From: Ostreococcus lucimarinus CCE9901
Lineage: Eukaryota; Chlorophyta; Mamiellophyceae; Mamiellales; Bathycoccaceae
NCBI RefSeq assembly: GCF_000092065.1
Contig: NC_009360.1
Location: forward strand, 186,001-250,000
Reading direction: 5' to 3'
DNA length: 64,000 bases
In this document: positions 30,173 through 38,640 of the stretch, one piece after another
Layout of the letters: the number at the start of each line of letters is the position of its first letter
Numbering within the stretch: the stretch's first letter is position 1
Program-made: the position numbers and the translations under genes
The notes under the pieces: generated by a model
What the model saw: only the letters and a program-made list of their open reading frames with translations
What the model was told of the DNA's origin: nothing
Databases searched by the model: none

Positions 30173-31726
30173 CTAGCGCTCGCACGCGAATTGTGGAGAA
30201 AATTTTCTATCTGTGCACCCAGTCACGTGCGCCTTATCATCCCAACGTCCGGCGAACGGGACGATAGTGTCGTAAAACAGACACGTCTCGCGCATGTCCT
30301 CCTCGTCCGAGTCGTTGGAGATCCAAGCCCAAGCTCTGAACGCGTGGCTAGGTTCGAGGGCGTATTTTCTACAATCTACCGGCGACTTGGCGGTACCAGT
30401 ACCGAGCGGGGTCGCAAAATCTGCCTGGTCCAGTCCGATTAAGCCGTGCACGATGTTGGGGTTGGATGAGCTCTCGTCAGGGACGAGCACCTCGTCGGAT
30501 TCCTGATGCGCCACGGGTTCTGGGTTGGTCGGTACTGGCGACCGCACATCCGAGGGCTGATTAACAGGTTCTTGTACCGGCTCAGCCACCTTGGCCGGTG
30601 TCGTTGAGACCTCTGGTTCTGGGGCGGGGATTGCGCTCGTCGCGTTTTCGTCCGCGCACGCATGCAACGGCGAGACATCGGAAGCGGTGCACCCAGTGAT
30701 GAGCGTCGGCTCCTCGTAGCCAGCAAATGGCACGATTTCTTTGTAGAACAAGCATGTCGATCGCAATGAGAGATCATTCGCTTCCGAGTTAGCGTAAGCG
30801 AAAGCCACATAATTGTGCTCAGCGGCGAAATCTCTGCATTCGCCCGGACCGCTCGTCGATTGCCCTCTACCGAGCGGCGTTTCGTAAGCAACATTCAAAC
30901 CAAGCATACCGCGAACGATGTTCGGGCGAGTCTTCCGCACTTGCGGTGCGGGCTCAACTACAGCTTCCACCTCCTCCGTCTTCGGCACCCCCGGCTCGGA
31001 CACTGCGGTAGCTACCTCGTGCTTGGCCGCGGGCTCACCCGTCGCCGCCATCGCCGTGCTCTCAAGCTTGCATCCGTTCGCTGGAGATACATCGAAGCTC
31101 GTGCAGCCCATGATGTGCGCGTGATCTCCCGGGTACCCCTCAAAGGGCACTACTTCGCGATACATCAGACACGAGTTTCGCAACCGCTCGATGTCCGAGT
31201 ACGAATTCACCCACGCCCACGCCACGTAGTGTTCCTTTGCGTTGTCCGCGTACTCTCGGCACGCTCCGGGGGAATCAGCGTTACCGACCCCAGCCGGCGT
31301 TTCAAACGCGCTCATTTTCGGGTCAATGAAACCATTCACTATATTCGGATGATTACCGCGCACTTTCGCGTACGCCGCGGCTTCTTCCGCCGTCAGCGGC
31401 GGTTTGATTTGCTTCAACATCTTCACTTTGGTGTTGGATTCCGGGGCGACGACGTCGATCTTGCCCGACGTTGCCGGAGCGTGACGGTGTTGTGGCACCG
31501 ACACCACAGTACTCGTCGCGCTCTGTTCCGCGCACACGCACTTCGGCCCGTCGTCGCATCCCAAGTCCACGACCGCGCCATCGCCATCGCCGCGACCGAG
31601 GGCGAGACCCACGCCGACGCCGACGACTAACGCGGTCACGCCGACGACCACGGGGCGCTTGTACCACGGCACCGCAGTTGATTTGTGGGGGCGAGACAGT
31701 ATGAACGCTTTCTCTTCGTCCGACAT
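30173..31726 (-). CDS. Type II membrane protein with three Cys4 repeats
   Basis: A 517-residue protein of unknown function. The N-terminal 24 residues are polar, followed by one hydrophobic helix (about 25-43), so the bulk should be lumenal or extracellular. Three repeats follow at about 127-220, 268-358 and 423-516. Each begins PNIVxG and has C...RNSCLMY-like, VPFxGY and GCTxxxxSP blocks. Cys positions are 156/186/208/219, 297/325/346/357 and 452/482/504/515, with nearly identical spacing, suggesting two disulfides per repeat. Pro/Glu/Val-rich linkers separate them. The pattern is somewhat PAN/apple-like but not an obvious match. A surface or cell-envelope role is inference. Confidence 0.7.
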   Translation of the reverse strand: MSDEEKAFILSRPHKSTAVPWYKRPVVVGVTALVVGVGVGLALGRGDGDGAVVDLGCDDGPKCVCAEQSATSTVVSVPQHRHAPATSGKIDVVAPESNTKVKMLKQIKPPLTAEEAAAYAKVRGNHPNIVNGFIDPKMSAFETPAGVGNADSPGACREYADNAKEHYVAWAWVNSYSDIERLRNSCLMYREVVPFEGYPGDHAHIMGCTSFDVSPANGCKLESTAMAATGEPAAKHEVATAVSEPGVPKTEEVEAVVEPAPQVRKTRPNIVRGMLGLNVAYETPLGRGQSTSGPGECRDFAAEHNYVAFAYANSEANDLSLRSTCLFYKEIVPFAGYEEPTLITGCTASDVSPLHACADENATSAIPAPEPEVSTTPAKVAEPVQEPVNQPSDVRSPVPTNPEPVAHQESDEVLVPDESSSNPNIVHGLIGLDQADFATPLGTGTAKSPVDCRKYALEPSHAFRAWAWISNDSDEEDMRETCLFYDTIVPFAGRWDDKAHVTGCTDRKFSPQFACER

Positions 31727-31880
31727 CTCGCGGACGTGAACGCGACGCGCGCGAGTGTGCAGCCAGGCAGATCCAAATTTTTAGTGTTGAGGCGATTCGA
31801 AGGAAGGACGGAAGCGAGGAGGGAAGGACGCTACTGGGATATATTATTGAGTGCGGCTACGACGCGAAGAATGACGTTAA

Positions 31881-33062
31881 TCAAATCCACGGGAACAAAA
31901 AGTACTCGGAATAGAACAACGCCCAGATATCGCGGTAGTACTGTAGAATGGCATCGCGCGAAAACTTGGCGTTTTCGAGCGCCTTGGTCTTGACGATGAG
32001 GAAGGAGGCGAAGAGGGCGTGGCCGCCGATCATCAAAGGTTGGATGAACCACGTAGGATTCTTCACCGAAAGCGCGATAGCGAAGATGTAGTTTGCGAGC
32101 AACAACCCTGATCCAATGTAAGACACCTTCTTCACCCCGAGACGCGTGGAAAACGTTTCAATCTTGTACTTTAAGTCACCCTCGATGTCCGGCAAGTCCT
32201 TGGTGATGGCGATGACGGTGGCGAAAGTCGTGACGAAGATGGTGATGAACGTAATCGCAGGACTCCACACAAAGGGTAAACCAATCGCAGCTCGAGTGGC
32301 GTGGTACACGCCAAAGTTGAGCAAAAACCCACGCACGCAGGCGATGATGAGGAAAGCGGGAAGCGCGTACTGCTTCAAGCGCAACGGCGGCACGGAGTAA
32401 ATCGTGCCGAGGAACAAGCCAAAGCAGTACAATTTGGTGATCAAAGCTCCAAAGTTCGTGGCGACGATCGCCGCTCCGCCGAGCGCGGTGACGGCGCAGA
32501 ACGCCCACGCGGCGAACACGGAGAGTTCACCAGAAGCCACGGGCAAAAACGGCTTGTTCACCTTGTCGATGTCGATGTCATAAATTTGATTGATTCCGAC
32601 GATGTATCCATTCCCCATCAGCAGCGCCAACAGCCCTAACAACGCGCGAGGAACCAAATGCATGGAAATCATTTCCGGGTTCCCCATCAAAATCTTCGAC
32701 ACGATCGCCGTCGTACCGAGCAAAGTCCCTCGAATCGTGTGCGGACGCACGAATTTCCATATCGCCGCGCCGAGCGCGTTCAGTTTTCCAGTCTCCCCAT
32801 CCACGGTCGTCGACCGCGCGATGACGCGTCGTCGACGCATCGTCGCCGTCGCCGTCGTCGTCGCCGCCGCGTCGACCCCTCGCGCATCGATCGCGCATTC
32901 GAACCCACGCGCCGTGGACGACGCGCGCACCGTCACCGTCGCGCGTCGCGTCGCCCCGACGTCCACGCGTCGACGCGTCGCCGTCCGCCGCGCGCTCGAC
33001 CTCGCGGCGTCGCGCGTCGTCGTCGTCGTCGTGGTCGTCGTCGTGGCCGTCGTCGCGCGCAT
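31881..33062 (-). CDS. HST: Homogentisate solanesyltransferase (plastoquinone synthesis)
   Basis: A UbiA-type prenyltransferase that should condense homogentisate with solanesyl diphosphate and decarboxylate it, the committed step to plastoquinone-9 in the plastid envelope. The Mg/diphosphate motifs are [19 protein letters not shown] and [11 protein letters not shown]. Eight to nine hydrophobic helices are present, and the protein ends [21 protein letters not shown] and [20 protein letters not shown] favour HST over homogentisate phytyltransferase. From the ATG at 33062 it is 393 residues, with a Thr/Arg/Ala-rich transit peptide of about 90. The frame continues to 33122 without an ATG. Confidence 0.9.
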   Translation of the reverse strand: MRATTATTTTTTTTTTRDAARSSARRTATRRRVDVGATRRATVTVRASSTARGFECAIDARGVDAAATTTATATMRRRRVIARSTTVDGETGKLNALGAAIWKFVRPHTIRGTLLGTTAIVSKILMGNPEMISMHLVPRALLGLLALLMGNGYIVGINQIYDIDIDKVNKPFLPVASGELSVFAAWAFCAVTALGGAAIVATNFGALITKLYCFGLFLGTIYSVPPLRLKQYALPAFLIIACVRGFLLNFGVYHATRAAIGLPFVWSPAITFITIFVTTFATVIAITKDLPDIEGDLKYKIETFSTRLGVKKVSYIGSGLLLANYIFAIALSVKNPTWFIQPLMIGGHALFASFLIVKTKALENAKFSRDAILQYYRDIWALFYSEYFLFPWI

Positions 33063-33240
33063 CGTCGCTCGAATCGTCGCGCGCGGCGCGGTGTGCGACG
33101 CCCGTCGCGGGCGACACGTCACCCGCCCGACCGCGGCGTTATCTAAACCCTAGTGAGTCCGCGAAATCTGAGGATAGCGCGGGCGTCCGACGGTGCGACG
33201 CCGCACATCGCGCCCCGGACCGTCGAAGCGCGCGAACGAC

Positions 33241-34107
33241 ATGAGTGTCATCGCGCACGCGCACGCGAGAGCGCGCGTCGATCGCACGCCCGCGGCGAGC
33301 GCGTCGCGGAACGCACGACCACGCGGGAAGACGATAAAGATGCGAGGGACGGACGAGAAGCGCGACGGCGCGGGCGGCGGTGGGTTGTTCTCGAGGGTGG
33401 AAAAGCTCGCGGAGAAGGTGGGAGTGTCGCTTGGACCGATCGGGATGACGTTGCAGGAGGGAGAGGTGAAGAAGAAGACGACGACGGAAGGCTCGAAGGA
33501 GGAGTCGTACGAACGACCGCCGAGCATCGCGAGCATGAACTCGGCGCAGTGGAGAGAAAAGTACGTCAAGACGGACGGCACGGTGGATTTATGGCTCGAA
33601 GACGATTTCAATATCGCCAGTCGCAAGGCGGGAGCGTGCGATGCGGACTCCTTGGTGAATATTGAAAACTACGCGTGGTCGGGGATGAAGACGACGGACG
33701 TCAACGCGCCCATTCGCAGCGTCAAAGTCACGGATCACGAGACTGGAGAAATGCTGGAGTTAGATGTGCCCGAAGGGCGGTACATTTTGTTCGAAGCTGA
33801 GCAGCAAGGATGGGTACTTCCGAACGCGTGTCGCATGGGCGGGTGCACAAAGTGCGCGGTGAAAATTAGCAAAGGCTCGTTGGAGCAACCCGAATCTTTG
33901 GGCCTATCCAAAGAACTCAAGGACCAAGGCTACGCGTTGCTGTGTGTCGCTACCGCGACGGAAGACGTCGAGTGCGTGACTCAGGACGAAGAGGAGGTGT
34001 ACATGAAGCAGTTTGGCAAATCTTTCGCCGAGATGGCGTTGGATAAAAACGCGAGCTCCGTGCTTCGCGACGATTTTGCGCTCGAAATCGCAGACATGGA
34101 CGAATAA
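33241..34107 (+). CDS. FDC2: FdC2-type [2Fe-2S] ferredoxin with long N-terminus
   Basis: A 288-residue protein. The C-terminal third is a plant-type ferredoxin domain with cluster ligands Cys197, Cys202, Cys205 and Cys235 (CRMGGCTKC then LLCV, spacing C-x4-C-x2-C-x29-C). The C-terminal extension TQDEEEVYMKQFGKSFAEMA and the DDFALEIADMDE end are those of FdC2, a chloroplast ferredoxin linked to photosynthetic and chlorophyll functions in plants. The N-terminal part has a transit-like start and then a segment (about 93-150: WREKYVK..DLWLEDDFN) outside the usual ferredoxin fold. The upstream frame to 33193 begins with GTG, so the ATG at 33241 was used. Confidence 0.88.
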   Translation: MSVIAHAHARARVDRTPAASASRNARPRGKTIKMRGTDEKRDGAGGGGLFSRVEKLAEKVGVSLGPIGMTLQEGEVKKKTTTEGSKEESYERPPSIASMNSAQWREKYVKTDGTVDLWLEDDFNIASRKAGACDADSLVNIENYAWSGMKTTDVNAPIRSVKVTDHETGEMLELDVPEGRYILFEAEQQGWVLPNACRMGGCTKCAVKISKGSLEQPESLGLSKELKDQGYALLCVATATEDVECVTQDEEEVYMKQFGKSFAEMALDKNASSVLRDDFALEIADMDE

Positions 34108-34162
34108 TTTTTGCATTAGCGGCTACAATTTTTTACACACATTCAATCTATATGTTTTGTTT

Positions 34163-37100
34163 CTAATTTTTCTCTTCGTCTCCTTCCCCAAAGTCGTCTT
34201 CAAGCTTCTTCCTTGGGCTCGTTTTCTCTGTCTCGCCTCTCTGCGCCAAGAACCGCGCGCGCGGCGACACCGCGGTGGGATCGCTCGGTGAAGGTTCTCT
34301 CTTCCCAGTAGGCGATCGAATCGGTGAAGCTTTCTTCGTTTTACTGATGAGCTCGGCGTGCATGGCATCGACGGTATCGAATACGCGCACTGGCTTAGGC
34401 TTTGGACTGAGCTTTTTCTTCAGCACCTTTTGCTCCTCGCGCGCCTTTTCAAGACGAAGTTTCAAAGCATCTGCGGCTTCTTCTGCCTTGATCGAATCGC
34501 GCACGTTATCGAAAATGGTCAAGAAATCGCTCACAACTCGAAGGATGTGAGTGGGATTATCTGGCTTGTACGGCTCGCCGTAAAATTCAGTCACCCGCTT
34601 CGCCGACTCGACTGCGCCGAGCGACAGTTCAGAAGCTTCCTTGAGTTTCTCATCCATGGTCTCCGCGAACGGTGCCATCTTCGCATGAAACGCTTTATGA
34701 ACCTCTTCGCCGAGAACACCCGCGGCATGTAGTATTTCATCCTTGACTTTTGTCAAACCGTCTTGTAACTTACCCAAATTCGCGGATGTCGTTTCGATTG
34801 AAAGCGCCGCCGCCTTCTTGACGACGGCGAGATCGGTGGAAAGATTACCGATTCCAGGCTCTGTCTTTACCAGTTCTTTGTAAACAAAGTGCAACAAAGA
34901 TGTCTTTCTATCCACAGCTTTGAAATCTTTCAGCCGAAGGAGCATGTCGAGTCTAAAACCAGACGCAGATCCACGGTACGAGCCAGTGTTCAAATGATTG
35001 CCGACAACTAAAACACCCCTCAAGACTTTTACGAAAAGAGTGCTTTCTCGCAAGCAATCCGACGCTTCGGAAAGTAATCTGTACTCACTAGTCACCTTCA
35101 ACAACGCGTCTGACGCGAGCGATTTGTACAGCAGAGAGTTTACCCGACCTTCGAGTCGTGGGATTTGCATGACGTGCATGAAATATTGCTCGACCGTCGC
35201 CAACTCTTCCTTTGCGCCCTTGTAATCCATTATGAGTGTGATCTCTTTTGACGTCGGCACGGTCGAAGATATGACTTCAAGTTGCTCAGACTGCAAAACT
35301 TCGTCATCCATGGCGAGTAAAGCATCCTTAATCCGATCGAAAGGCATTCTCAAACCAGCGAGCTGAATGCTGATGTTGAGTGAGCGCTTTTGATCAATCA
35401 AAGTGACGCTCTTCTGCTTCTTCGCCGCCGCCTTGGCCTTAGCTTTCGCTTCTTCGATAGCAAATAACTGATCGAGGCTTTCAAGATTCAATGACAATTC
35501 GTCCTTGTTGGCATTCTCCCACACAGTGCCTCCGATGGCGCCTCCTTGAAGTTTCTCCCAGTGTAACATTTTCACCTTCTTGCGAGCCTTTTGAGCCCAC
35601 GCGTGCGCGTTTGCGATGGCAGCAATGCCCATCTTTGGCGGTACTGGTGGTGCTGCAGGAACACTGGATTTGAAACCTGGAGGAGGTGGAGGAGGCGGAG
35701 GCGCGGGTGCGCTTACACTCGAAGATTTGAACCCAGGAGGAGCCGGTGGCGGCGGAGGCGCAGGAGGCGCGACGCCTGTCGCACGTTTGAAACCAGGAGG
35801 CGCTGGCGGAGGTGGAGGTGCCGGTGGAACTGTCGCTTTTGAAACTGACGATTTGAAGCCAGGTGGAGGTGGTGGGGGTGGCGGAGGCGGTGCGACTTTC
35901 CCAGAAGCCTTCGGTGGAGGAGGAGGAGGAGGAGGAGGAGGAGGAGGAGGAGGAGGAGGAGCCACCAACGGCGATGTCTTTGATGAAGGAGCAGGAGGAG
36001 CAGGAGGAGCAGGAGGAGCGTCTAGCGCTTTAAGAACAACTGCTTTGGCTCCTCTTCCTAAGTGATCAAGATCCAACTTTGCCTTTGTCTCTGACAGCTT
36101 TGATGGCGGTGGCGGCGGCGGCGGCGGCGGCGCGTCAGAAGCTTGCTCTTGAAGAGACTCCATTTGCGCGGCAAAACCGCTGACCGGACTAACATCGCCA
36201 AGCAATGCTTTTGCAAGCTTACTATCAGCTTTCAAGACAGTCCCTGGATCCACTTCGTCCGCGATTTCTATGTCCTTCATCAATTTGATGAGCTCTTGCG
36301 TAAAGTTATTCCGCGACGCAACCTCTTCCAGTCCGCGAATTTGATTCAATTTCTTCGTCTTGACTAATGTGGCAAACTTCAGAAGTGTCTCTATTTCTTC
36401 ATTAACCGACACGGAACCCTCTGTGCTCTCATCACGCGCATCGGACTTTCCGGTGACTTGCACCAAATTATTCAGCGCTTCGCGCAGCGCACCGTCATTA
36501 TACAACGCAAGCAGATACGCCTCCTGCTCAGGCGTCAAGTCTACTCTCGGTACCGCCACTGGTGTTGCTATTGGTAAATTGACGGTAACTAGCGGAGAAT
36601 CGCCGCCAGAAAAACCGTCACCGCCAGAAAAACCGTCACCGCCAGAAAAACCGTCACCGTGCGCGACTTGCACCACCTCTTGAGGCGTGAACGCCGCATG
36701 TTCTTGCTCCGATTCCTCATCAAAATAAGCATCATCGTCGTTCTCGCTCAAGTAGTCATCTTGTCCGTACTCATCGTCGACGTAGTCGTCATCATCGCGA
36801 TATTTGTCTCCGAGGAGCGCCTGATGACTTAATTGAGCCGAGGTGCTTTCGGCGAGCCTCGTCCGAATTTTTTGCAGCGTTGAAGAAGATGCTGGCGAGC
36901 GAGCCTTACCCCCAGCTTTAAGAGTGGAGTGTATGAGAGGAATGACATCGTGAATTTGATCGTTCGCCACATGCACTGCAGAAGCGAGTACGGTAGGTAC
37001 ATCCGCTCGCGACGCTGTGCGCCTGTGAACGCGCCCACGTATCGCGCCACGCTCACCCCTGCTCGCCGCTGGTTTCCTTCTAATAATCACTGGCACTTCA

Positions 37101-38329
37101 TCCTGATCCGATTCATCCACTGGCACGTCATCCTGGCCCACGTAAGCTTCACTCTCATCGAGTTCGGACGCAGATTCGTCACTCGGCTGCTCATCGCTCT
37201 CGAAGTCTTCCAAGTCCTCGCCCGACTCCGAAATCGCCGCGCCCGCATTGTCTGAGAGATTCTTGACAGCTCGTCTCGTTCCAATCCTTCCACCCTTAGC
37301 TCGCTTGCGTAACTTTTTCCTGTGTGAAGGTTCCATTTCGGCTTTTTCTCGTTCGACTGGATCCCACTGAAACATCGGTGGAAAAACAGACGGCTGCCAA
37401 AAATCGGTGCTGTGCTCCTGGAGCCAGGGCGGAAGTTTTGTTTCGCTGAGTAAAATCCGCGACTTTGGTTTGCGCTCGATCTTAGACGCCGCAACACTGC
37501 GCAAAATATCAGTTGGATTGAAGCGAGACGCTGAGGACGTCGTCTCCCTGACATGATCGAATGTCGATTGTCCTCGCGTTGAACTTGAAAATGAAATCGT
37601 TTCGTCCGCGTCCTCGTCTTCACCCGGCATCTGAACCTTAAGTCGCGCCTTCGGATCGACGAACACTGTTTGCTTCTCGTATAGGATCAAGTAACGAAAT
37701 TCTCGCAGCAGAGTTCCAACCAGGCGAACCGCGTACTCGTTGTGTTCCCTCGACGTGTTGTTTCGCGCCGTCCGAAACACTCTCGGCGCAAACATCTCAG
37801 ACAACGTACATAACGGTTCATCTTCCTCTATGCTCGCCGTGCATCCACGAGTGACGACGAATCCAAACAGCGTCCGGTGTAAGAGCTCCGTTAACTCCGT
37901 CAAGACCTCCATTCGAGGCTTTGGCACCCGTTCAAGAAGAACTCTGAGAATGTACAGCCTCGACTCGTAGTGCTCCGTCTTGATCGCCTGCACGAACGCC
38001 TCGACGAGCTTCGAGGGCACTAACCCATCTGATAACGCGTCTAAATGTTTGAGCATGATTCGCAACACCAGCGCTGGCTTCGGTCGCCGTCCTCGCGTGT
38101 TCCCTACCGCGAGATACGTCTCCCCCTCGCTCACCGCCTTGTCGCTCAACGCGTCCGCCTCGCTCGCGCGCGTGAACAGCTCCGCCCCGAGCTCCATGCC
38201 GCGATGCTTCAACGATCCCACGCACGCTTTCACCATTCGCAATCGCTCGCCGTCTCGAACCAACGCCGATTCCCTCGCGTCTAACATCTTTTCCCGAGTC
38301 GGTTGGTTTCGGTTTCTCGCGCTCGCCAT
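34163..38329 (-). CDS. Formin (FH1-FH2) with RhoGAP-like N-terminal domain
   Basis: A 1,388-residue actin nucleator. Residues about 15-210 form a helical domain (VLRIMLKHLDALSDGLVPSK, then ESRLYILRVLLERVPKPRME, later LCTLSEMFAPRVFR) resembling the second half of a RhoGAP fold, as in plant class III formins. The canonical Arg finger region is not obvious. A long acidic region follows, with three GDGFSGG repeats, then an FH1 with at least eight polyproline tracts (DNA 35640-36120) that should bind profilin. The FH2 domain (about 34400-35620) includes KMLHWEKLQGG and GNHLNTGSYRGSASGFRLD. The frame extends to 38638, but 38329 is the first ATG near the conserved domain. Confidence 0.88.
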   Translation of the reverse strand: MASARNRNQPTREKMLDARESALVRDGERLRMVKACVGSLKHRGMELGAELFTRASEADALSDKAVSEGETYLAVGNTRGRRPKPALVLRIMLKHLDALSDGLVPSKLVEAFVQAIKTEHYESRLYILRVLLERVPKPRMEVLTELTELLHRTLFGFVVTRGCTASIEEDEPLCTLSEMFAPRVFRTARNNTSREHNEYAVRLVGTLLREFRYLILYEKQTVFVDPKARLKVQMPGEDEDADETISFSSSTRGQSTFDHVRETTSSASRFNPTDILRSVAASKIERKPKSRILLSETKLPPWLQEHSTDFWQPSVFPPMFQWDPVEREKAEMEPSHRKKLRKRAKGGRIGTRRAVKNLSDNAGAAISESGEDLEDFESDEQPSDESASELDESEAYVGQDDVPVDESDQDEVPVIIRRKPAASRGERGAIRGRVHRRTASRADVPTVLASAVHVANDQIHDVIPLIHSTLKAGGKARSPASSSTLQKIRTRLAESTSAQLSHQALLGDKYRDDDDYVDDEYGQDDYLSENDDDAYFDEESEQEHAAFTPQEVVQVAHGDGFSGGDGFSGGDGFSGGDSPLVTVNLPIATPVAVPRVDLTPEQEAYLLALYNDGALREALNNLVQVTGKSDARDESTEGSVSVNEEIETLLKFATLVKTKKLNQIRGLEEVASRNNFTQELIKLMKDIEIADEVDPGTVLKADSKLAKALLGDVSPVSGFAAQMESLQEQASDAPPPPPPPPPSKLSETKAKLDLDHLGRGAKAVVLKALDAPPAPPAPPAPSSKTSPLVAPPPPPPPPPPPPPPPPKASGKVAPPPPPPPPPPGFKSSVSKATVPPAPPPPPAPPGFKRATGVAPPAPPPPPAPPGFKSSSVSAPAPPPPPPPPGFKSSVPAAPPVPPKMGIAAIANAHAWAQKARKKVKMLHWEKLQGGAIGGTVWENANKDELSLNLESLDQLFAIEEAKAKAKAAAKKQKSVTLIDQKRSLNISIQLAGLRMPFDRIKDALLAMDDEVLQSEQLEVISSTVPTSKEITLIMDYKGAKEELATVEQYFMHVMQIPRLEGRVNSLLYKSLASDALLKVTSEYRLLSEASDCLRESTLFVKVLRGVLVVGNHLNTGSYRGSASGFRLDMLLRLKDFKAVDRKTSLLHFVYKELVKTEPGIGNLSTDLAVVKKAAALSIETTSANLGKLQDGLTKVKDEILHAAGVLGEEVHKAFHAKMAPFAETMDEKLKEASELSLGAVESAKRVTEFYGEPYKPDNPTHILRVVSDFLTIFDNVRDSIKAEEAADALKLRLEKAREEQKVLKKKLSPKPKPVRVFDTVDAMHAELISKTKKASPIRSPTGKREPSPSDPTAVSPRARFLAQRGETEKTSPRKKLEDDFGEGDEEKN
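35918..35962. repeat. GGA triplet run coding for polyproline
   Basis: About fifteen GGA units on the plus strand, read as proline codons of the formin FH1 region on the minus strand. Likely length-variable. Confidence 0.85.
36603..36656. repeat. Three exact 18-bp tandem copies inside the formin gene
   Basis: Three exact 18-bp units, in frame on the minus strand, encode three GDGFSG repeats in the disordered region between the RhoGAP-like domain and FH1. Confidence 0.9.
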
Positions 38330-38640
38330 CGCCGGTGATTCCGAGTCGTCGCGTATCGTCGCGCGATCACGTCCGCGACGACGCGCGTCGTCGTCGTCGT
38401 CGTGGTTGTCGCGCCATCGTCGTCGTCGTCGCGCGTCGTCGCGATTCGGTCGCGACGTCCGCGCGCGCGTCTCCCGTCTCCACCTCGCGCGGGCGCGGGT
38501 TCGAGTTGTTCGAGTTCCCCTAGCGATTTCAGCGATTTCGCCCGCGAACCCGCGAACCCGCGCGCACCCGCGAGGCGGACGCCGCGAGGGTCGTTGGCGC
38601 CCCGCCCGACAGGGCGCCGCGCGCGCGACCGAGCGCATCG
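38330..38640. promoter_or_regulatory. Divergent intergenic region formin / patatin phospholipase
   Basis: About 311 bp, very rich in CGT and CGC triplets. The minus strand stays open as a possible formin N-terminal extension. No distinct element is seen. Confidence 0.35.

Noticed and set aside
35616-36065. A glycine-rich plus-strand frame (about 149 codons)
   Set aside because: It is the antisense of the formin polyproline FH1 region; GGN on one strand is the complement of CCN on the other.
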